In this document: piece after piece, positions 59,800-64,000 of the stretch
Numbering within the stretch: position 1 is the stretch's first letter
Layout: each line of letters opens with the position of its first letter
Assembly (NCBI RefSeq): GCF_035552695.1
Contig: NZ_DASZKT010000116.1
Coordinates: 1 to 64,000 of the forward strand
Source: Actinospica sp035552695
Lineage (GTDB): Bacteria > Actinomycetota > Actinomycetes > Streptomycetales > Catenulisporaceae
DNA: 64,000 bases
Reading direction: 5' to 3'
Made by a program: the position numbers and the translations under genes
The notes under the pieces: model-generated
The model's input: the letters and a program-made list of their open reading frames with translations, nothing else
Database searches by the model: none
What the model was told of the DNA's origin: nothing

Positions 59800-60560
59800 C
59801 CCACACCGACCAGCGCCCCTGACCGACGCCCGGCGAGTGCGTAGTCCCCGCCACACGCGTCGCGTTCTGACTCTGGCCGGCGCCCCTGACTGACGCACCG
59901 CGCCGTGTTCGCCCCGCCACACGCGTTGTGTTCTGACTCTGACCGGCGCTCGTGGCCGACGCCCGGCGAGTGCGTAGTCCCCGCCACACGTGGCGTTCTG
60001 GCTCTGGCCAGCGCTGTGACCGACGCGCCGCGCCTGTGCTGGCCCCGCCACACGTGTCGCGTTCTGACTCTGACCGGAGCCGTGACCGACACACCACCGC
60101 ATAGACCCCGCTAGGCGTGTCCGTCACCGACCGGCCCGTGGCCGACGCACCGTGTCCGCGTACGCCCTGCCACGCAATTACGGGGCATCCTCGACCGACG
60201 CGCGGCGACCGCGTAGGCCCGCCACGCGTATCGTGCTCCCCTCACCGACCGGCGCCCCTGACCGACCCTCCGCGCAGGCGCCGCGACGCACGTTGCGATT
60301 CGACTCTGACCGGCGGTCGTGGCCGACGGACCGCGATCGCGCGGGCACCGTCACCCGCGTTGCGTCCCGTCACTGACCGGTGCTCAGTACCGCGGAGGGC
60401 TCCGCGACGTACGTTGCATTCCGTCGCTGACCGGCACCCTGTACCGCGTATGCTCCGCGACGCGCCTTGTGTTCCGTCGCCGTCGGCGCCTGTGCTCGAA
60501 GCACTGCCGCGACCGCGCAGGCCCGGCCGCTCGCGTCTCGCTCCGTCGTGCGGGTTCGGC
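59800..60560. repeat. Degenerate tandem array, period about 52-67 bp (mean near 60), about 11 units
   Basis: Units share CGCCACACGCGT(C/T)G(C/T)G then TTCTGACTCTGACCGGCG and a second half GTGACCGACGC-CCG-GCG. Copies of the CCACAC/CCACGC core start at about 59851, 59917, 59984, 60048, 60111, 60170, 60222, 60284, 60351, 60405 and 60460. The left four are well conserved and later ones decay progressively. It fills nearly the whole 825-nt gap between two minus-strand genes. No convincing coding frame, although several frames stay open because the units lack stops. Confidence 0.85.
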
Positions 60561-60608
60561 CTCGCGCCAAGTCTGTCGGTGGCGGTGCGTCCGTGGGCCG
60601 GTACGCCG

Positions 60609-62069
60609 TCAGCCGGTCACCCATTCCCGAAGGGCGCGCCGCAGCCCCTTCGGATCAGGGAACTCCGGGTCCGCCGCCCACGCGACGTGGCCATCGGGGC
60701 GCACCAGCATGGACGGCGCGTCCGGATCCAGGCCGACCACCAGGTCCAGCCGCCCGGTCGCCGCCACGTCGACGGCCTCGCGCTCGTGCAGGCCGCCGAC
60801 ATCCAGCAGCACGAATCGTCCCGCGCGCAATGCCCCGAACAGCCGGGCGGACTCGCCGCGCAGCCGCGCGTCCTGGGCACGGGCGCCGACCAGTGGATGC
60901 GCGCCCTTGGGCGCCGGATACTTTACCCAGAGCCCTGATATGGCCAGCGGCAGGCGACGTGCAGTCAGCGGCACGTGCAGCGCTGCCGAGACGATCTCGT
61001 TGCGCGCCGTGCGAGCCGCGGTCGAGTGCAGCATCGCCAGACGCAGCAGCGCCCCGCTGCCTTTGATCACCTTCGCGCCCACCGGACGGCGTTCCGCCTC
61101 GTATGAGTCCAGCAGGTCGGGGCCACCGGTGAGCGCCGAGGCGAGCTTCCAGGAAAGGTTCGCCGCGTCCTGCAGACCCGTGTTCATCCCCTGCCCGCCA
61201 GCGGGGGAGTGCACGTGCGCCGCGTCGCCCGCCAGGAACACCCGGCCGACGCGGTAGCGCCGCACCTGCCGCTCGTCGCTGTGGAACCGCGAACTCCAGC
61301 GCGGACCGTACATCCCGAAGTCCGTGCCCAGTACCGATCGCGCGATGTCCTTGAGCTCCTCGATGTCCACCGGATCGTGCTCGCCGGCGGGCTTCGACCG
61401 GTCCCAGCTGATGACCCGGTAGTAGCCGTCGCCGAAGGGCACGATGAAGGTGAACCGGTCGCCGATGCTGTTCGTGGCGGCTCCGCCCGGCGGCTCGTCC
61501 TTGAGCAGCACGTCGGCCAGCATCACGGACTTCACCACACTACGCCCGGGGAAGGGTTCGCCGAGGAGCTGACGCACGGTACTGCGATGGCCGTCCGTGC
61601 CCACGAGGTACGACGCGCGAATGGTCCGACCGTCCGCCAGGGTCGCGGTCACGCCCCGCGTGTCCTGCATGAGGCCGGTCAACTCGGCCGGACGGACGAA
61701 CTGCACACCGGCGTCCCGCGCTCGGCGCAGCAGCACGCCTTCCGTCTCGTACTGTGGCGTGGCCAGCATGTACGGGTATCTGCCGGGCAGCCGCGACATG
61801 TCCACGACCGCCTTGTCGAACAGCCGCAGCGCGGTGACCTGCCTGCCGCGGGAGACCAAGGTCTCGGCGATACCGCGCTGGTCGAACAGCTCCAGCGTCC
61901 GCGCGTGCACCACGAAGGCGCGGGTGAGCTCGGATCCATGCTCGTGTCGTTCCACCAGGGCGACGGGGATGCCCGCGGCCGCCAGGTCGCCGGCCAGCAG
62001 TAGTCCCGTCGGTCCGGCGCCAACCACGATGACCCCGGTGTCCGAGTGCTCAGTGTTGTCAGCGGGCAT
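60609..62069 (-). CDS. FAD-dependent aromatic hydroxylase/monooxygenase (PHBH class)
   Basis: 486 residues from ATG 62069 (ATG 62081 also in frame; no strong ribosome site for either). Group A flavoprotein hydroxylase: dinucleotide fold VVGAGPTGLLLAGDLA, the NAD(P)H/FAD motif YLVGTDGHRSTVRQLLG, and RVFLAGDAAHVHSPAGGQGMNTG. C-terminal thioredoxin-like tail (about 400-486) as in PheA/TfdB and antibiotic-modifying oxygenases such as those acting on rifampicin or tetracycline. Hydroxylates an aromatic with NADPH and O2. Its start faces the SRPBCC gene across a double palindrome likely to control both. Confidence 0.9.
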   Translation of the reverse strand: MPADNTEHSDTGVIVVGAGPTGLLLAGDLAAAGIPVALVERHEHGSELTRAFVVHARTLELFDQRGIAETLVSRGRQVTALRLFDKAVVDMSRLPGRYPYMLATPQYETEGVLLRRARDAGVQFVRPAELTGLMQDTRGVTATLADGRTIRASYLVGTDGHRSTVRQLLGEPFPGRSVVKSVMLADVLLKDEPPGGAATNSIGDRFTFIVPFGDGYYRVISWDRSKPAGEHDPVDIEELKDIARSVLGTDFGMYGPRWSSRFHSDERQVRRYRVGRVFLAGDAAHVHSPAGGQGMNTGLQDAANLSWKLASALTGGPDLLDSYEAERRPVGAKVIKGSGALLRLAMLHSTAARTARNEIVSAALHVPLTARRLPLAISGLWVKYPAPKGAHPLVGARAQDARLRGESARLFGALRAGRFVLLDVGGLHEREAVDVAATGRLDLVVGLDPDAPSMLVRPDGHVAWAADPEFPDPKGLRRALREWVTG

Positions 62070-62147
62070 GGCAGGGAGCATAGATGTCTGTCCCGACCTG
62101 AGCCAAGAAGCGTATATGACCTCCCTCGCGGTGTGCCTTCAACTTCG

Positions 62148-62199
62148 TGCAACGTCATAGTTGCACATGGTCGCTATCCTGTGCAACTATGAAGTTGCA
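62148..62199. promoter_or_regulatory. Double palindromic operator TGCAAC-N6-GTTGCA (two copies)
   Basis: TGCAACGTCATAGTTGCA (62148-62165) and TGCAACTATGAAGTTGCA (62182-62199) are two 18-bp palindromes whose centres are 34 bp apart. In addition CATAGTTGCAC (62156-62166) and GTGCAACTATG (62181-62191) form a perfect 11-bp inverted repeat. They lie between the flavin monooxygenase and SRPBCC genes, 79 and 38 nt from the starts. The form suits a TetR- or ArsR/MarR-type dimer. Confidence 0.82.
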
Positions 62200-62236
62200 G
62201 GTTTTCGGAAAAACGAGGAACGCGGAGGGATTGACC

Positions 62237-62704
62237 ATGGTCAGCGATCGCATTGAGCAGGATGTTTACATCGCGGCGCCGGTGGCGCGGGTGTGGGAGG
62301 TCATGACGGAGCCGAGGCACGTGGGCATGTGGTTCGGCGTCGGCGAACCGGCGGAGATCGACCTGCGCCCGGGCGGTCGGATCGTGTTCGACCACGGAGA
62401 GCACGGCAAGCTTCCGGCTGTGATCGAGAAGGTTCACGAGCCTGATTGCTTCTCGTTCCGTTGGGCCGCGGACGATACGGGTGGCCGAGAGCCCGATGCG
62501 GGCAACGCGACGCTGGTCGAGTTCACGCTGGAGCCGGAGGGCGAAGGCACGAGGCTGCGTGTCGTCGAGAGCGGATTCTCCGAGGTGAAGGCGGATCCGG
62601 AAGCCATAGATCGCCGGTACACGGCCAACAAGGGTGGCTGGCGGCGGGCGCTGCTCAGCCTGACCAGATACGCCGCGCACGAGGAATACGAAGGGGGCGG
62701 ATGA
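62237..62704 (+). CDS. SRPBCC (AHSA1/START-like) protein
   Basis: 155 residues from ATG 62237 with GGAGGG 8 nt upstream; an ATG at 62189 in frame lies inside the second operator half and is not preferred. AHSA1-type: EQDVYIAAPVARVWEVMTEPRHVGMWF, GEPAEIDLRPGGRIVFDHGEHG and the C-terminal helix KGGWRRALLSLTRYAA. Binds small hydrophobic ligands. It precedes the ArsR gene (138 nt) on the same strand; ArsR-SRPBCC pairs are very common in actinobacteria, though usually with ArsR first. Confidence 0.88.
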   Translation: MVSDRIEQDVYIAAPVARVWEVMTEPRHVGMWFGVGEPAEIDLRPGGRIVFDHGEHGKLPAVIEKVHEPDCFSFRWAADDTGGREPDAGNATLVEFTLEPEGEGTRLRVVESGFSEVKADPEAIDRRYTANKGGWRRALLSLTRYAAHEEYEGGG

Positions 62705-62842
62705 GCTGAAGGCCCGGAGCGCGTCTCAATTCCGTGCGAGGATCTCTAAGGAGCGAGCAGGCGGCGATCGACGTCCTGGATCGTGTGGAAGACGGCCCAG
62801 GTGTGAAGGCCGGGAGCGGATGGAAGGAGGCGTGGCGGTCCT

Positions 62843-63181
62843 ATGACGCAGAGCCCTGCGGAGGAAGCGCTCATCGAAGTGGTGCTTGCGGCGTTGGCGG
62901 ATCCGACGCGGCGCCGCATCCTCGACGGCCTGTCCACCGCCGGGGGCGGCACCGCGACGATGCTCGCCCAAGACCTGCCGGTCACCCGTCAGGCCGTGGT
63001 CAAGCACCTCGCGGTCCTGCATCAGGCGGGGCTCGTCGTTGCGCGAAAGATCGGGCGCGAGGTGCGCTACAGCGTCGCTCCGGCGCCGCTCGCTACCACG
63101 GCCCGCTGGATGACCGATCTCGCCTCGGAATGGGGCCGACCGCTGCAGAACGTCAAGCGTCTCGCGGAATCGGGCGAGTAA
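62843..63181 (+). CDS. ArsR/SmtB-family repressor
   Basis: 112 residues. Winged helix: VVLAALADPTRRRILDGLS, LAQDLPVTRQAVVKHLAVLHQAGLV and RKIGREVRYSVAP. No Cys ligands for metal (ELCVCDL-type site absent), so it is not a metal sensor and more likely responds to a small molecule or to its SRPBCC partner. GGAGG is 12 nt upstream of the ATG, slightly far. It is a candidate binder of the double palindrome 640 nt upstream. Confidence 0.88.
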   Translation: MTQSPAEEALIEVVLAALADPTRRRILDGLSTAGGGTATMLAQDLPVTRQAVVKHLAVLHQAGLVVARKIGREVRYSVAPAPLATTARWMTDLASEWGRPLQNVKRLAESGE

Positions 63182-63193
63182 CCCGGCCGGGAT

Positions 63194-63685
63194 TCATTTG
63201 GAGGCTGATGGCATGTCTCTGGTGAAGACGACCCGCGTCCGGCCCGGACCGTTGTAGTCCTCGACCACGCGCGCGTCGAAGCCGAGGGCGCGGTGGAAGG
63301 CGATCGAGCCCGCGTTGCCGACAGAAGTGATCGCCTTGAGGCGCACGGCATCCTGGTTGCGGGCCGCCTCGACGAAGGCGCCGTAGAGGCGGCGGCCGAC
63401 TCCGGTACCCCGAGCGTCGTCGCGGGTCGCGATCAGGTGCACGTAGGCCAGGCGATCCGGCGTGACGAAGCCGAAGACATAGCCACGGATGCCGTCCTCG
63501 GCAACGGCGACAAGCGACGTCAGCGGGAACTCCTGGACAAGCGCATGGAGATGGAGCGCCCTCAGGTCACGATCGCCCCAGTAGCGCCCATGGTCGTCGA
63601 GCACCAGCTGGAACTGCTCCATCGTCACGGGCACGATCTCGCCGGCGTCGCCGGTCGGGGGAGAGGCATTGAAGGAGTCGGTCAC
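63194..63685 (-). CDS. GNAT-family acetyltransferase
   Basis: 163 residues from GTG 63685 with no clear ribosome site. GNAT pattern: LVAVAEDGIRGYVFGFVTPDRLAYVHLIATRDDARGTGVGRRLYGAFVEAA carries motif A (R-x-x-G-x-G/A as RGTGVG) and SVGNAGSIAFHRALGF is motif B. Substrate unknown. Its stop is 12 nt from that of the convergent ArsR gene. A transcription terminator separates it from the lectin gene upstream. Confidence 0.87.
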   Translation of the reverse strand: MTDSFNASPPTGDAGEIVPVTMEQFQLVLDDHGRYWGDRDLRALHLHALVQEFPLTSLVAVAEDGIRGYVFGFVTPDRLAYVHLIATRDDARGTGVGRRLYGAFVEAARNQDAVRLKAITSVGNAGSIAFHRALGFDARVVEDYNGPGRTRVVFTRDMPSASK

Positions 63686-63725
63686 GAACAGATCTTCACA
63701 TCCGATTCGAACTGAAGGAAACGCG

Positions 63726-63776
63726 AGCGCTGCCGGACTCCGTCGGGTCTTGCGCGAAGTCGAGTCCGGCAGCGCT
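63726..63776 (-). terminator. 15-bp hairpin after the ricin-type lectin gene
   Basis: AGCGCTGCCGGACTC (63726-63740) pairs perfectly with GAGTCCGGCAGCGCT (63762-63776) around a 21-nt loop. It lies 21 nt beyond the lectin stop on the minus strand. Confidence 0.75.
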
Positions 63777-63796
63777 TAGCGGTGGTCGGCAGTTGA

Positions 63797-64000
63797 TCAG
63801 TAGTCGAGATCAAGCTCCCACTGCTGGTCGAGACCGCCGCTAGAGGGCGACTGGACGACTCCGGCGTTCTCGTTCAAGGACGCGCCGCTGACGTCCGCGA
63901 GCAGGCCGCTGTTCTTGGCTGTGAGCGTGTAGTAGCCGCTGCTCAGCGCCGTCAGGAGCCACTGCTGGTTCGTGCCTCCGTTCGCCGCCCATTGGTCCAG
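63797..64000 (-). CDS. Ricin B-type lectin domain protein, C-terminal end (partial)
   Basis: The minus-strand frame is open from the right edge to TGA at 63797-63799; 67 residues are visible. They contain three QxW-type triads: LDQWAANGGTNQQWLL, then LDQQWELDLDY at the C-terminus, with ADVSGASLNENAGVVQ between, the pattern of a beta-trefoil carbohydrate-binding module (RicinB_lectin_2). Such modules end secreted glycoside hydrolases and peptidases in actinomycetes. The catalytic part lies beyond the window. Confidence 0.85.
   Translation of the reverse strand: MDQWAANGGTNQQWLLTALSSGYYTLTAKNSGLLADVSGASLNENAGVVQSPSSGGLDQQWELDLDY

Noticed and set aside
59800..60560. Possible CRISPR array because the period is near 60 bp
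   Set aside because: Whole units, including what would be spacers, are similar to each other, units vary from 52 to 67 bp, no cas gene is nearby and the repeats decay steadily. It is a minisatellite-like array.
1..64000. tRNA, rRNA, insertion sequences, attachment sites or prophage genes
   Set aside because: None could be recognised on either strand; short debris at 41.5 kb is not enough to call a transposase.

Overview
The window is 64 kb of high-GC actinomycete chromosome. Codon use is strongly GC-biased, GTG and TTG starts and 4-nt GTGA/ATGA overlaps are common, and actinomycete hallmark genes are present: a SARP/AfsR regulator, a conservon (cvnABCD plus P450), an SsgA-like protein, a bacterial terpene cyclase and TreY/TreZ. 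Two secreted peptidases belong to acid-active families (S53 sedolisin and G1 glutamic peptidase) and there is a secreted GH6 protein. My inference is a filamentous, probably acid-soil actinomycete (Catenulispora/Actinospica/Streptacidiphilus-like). The genus cannot be fixed from the sequence alone. I see no tRNA, rRNA, intact IS element, CRISPR array or prophage.

Layout. 0-8 kb: end of a luciferase-like monooxygenase with its FMN reductase, a secreted S53 peptidase, a LysR/EamA divergon, a universal stress protein, a GlxA-type regulator, a SET-domain protein and a ProA-like dehydrogenase. 8-17.7 kb: SARP-NB-ARC-TPR regulator, secreted SGNH hydrolase, orphan OmpR-type response regulator, CPA2 antiporter-ChrA operon and phosphoketolase. 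17.8-24.2 kb: a P450 facing away from the conservon cvnA-B-C-D and a conservon P450 that lacks the ExxR motif. 24.3-33.5 kb: MFS transporter, two gene relics, hydrolase, terpene cyclase, membrane-tethered sigma factor, SsgA-like protein, nitrilase, aminotransferase and azlD/lrp relics. 33.5-41 kb: LysE, treY-treZ, a decayed PadR/ABC-transporter locus, an aminoglycoside-phosphotransferase-like gene and a DHFR-family gene. 41-51 kb: AAA ATPase and a mutasome region (imuA-like, imuB, dnaE2) with conspicuous internal repeats. 51-64 kb: epimerase, PEBP, DUF3224, GH6, G1 peptidase, a 21-codon cationic peptide unit, acetyltransferases, an Lrp/DHA2 divergon, a PPOX gene headed by a degenerate tandem array, a flavin monooxygenase facing SRPBCC and ArsR genes across a double palindrome, and the end of a ricin-type lectin protein.

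Three themes recur. First, decay by deletion: two divergent regulator/transporter pairs (MFS/LysR and azlD/lrp) have each lost the 5' ends of both genes together with the shared promoter, and a PadR-ABC operon is collapsed to about 0.6 kb. Second, repeat expansion: ImuB carries a 60-bp (higher-order 120-bp) in-frame repeat block, ImuA carries a 36-bp duplication, and several intergenic arrays (43.1, 54.3 and 59.8-60.6 kb) are present. Third, unusual signalling or catalytic variants: a P450 without ExxR, a GH6 with the catalytic-loop Asp replaced by Asn, and a sigma factor fused to a zinc-finger, membrane segments and a Thr/Pro tail. All functions are inferred from reading the sequence; no database search was run.
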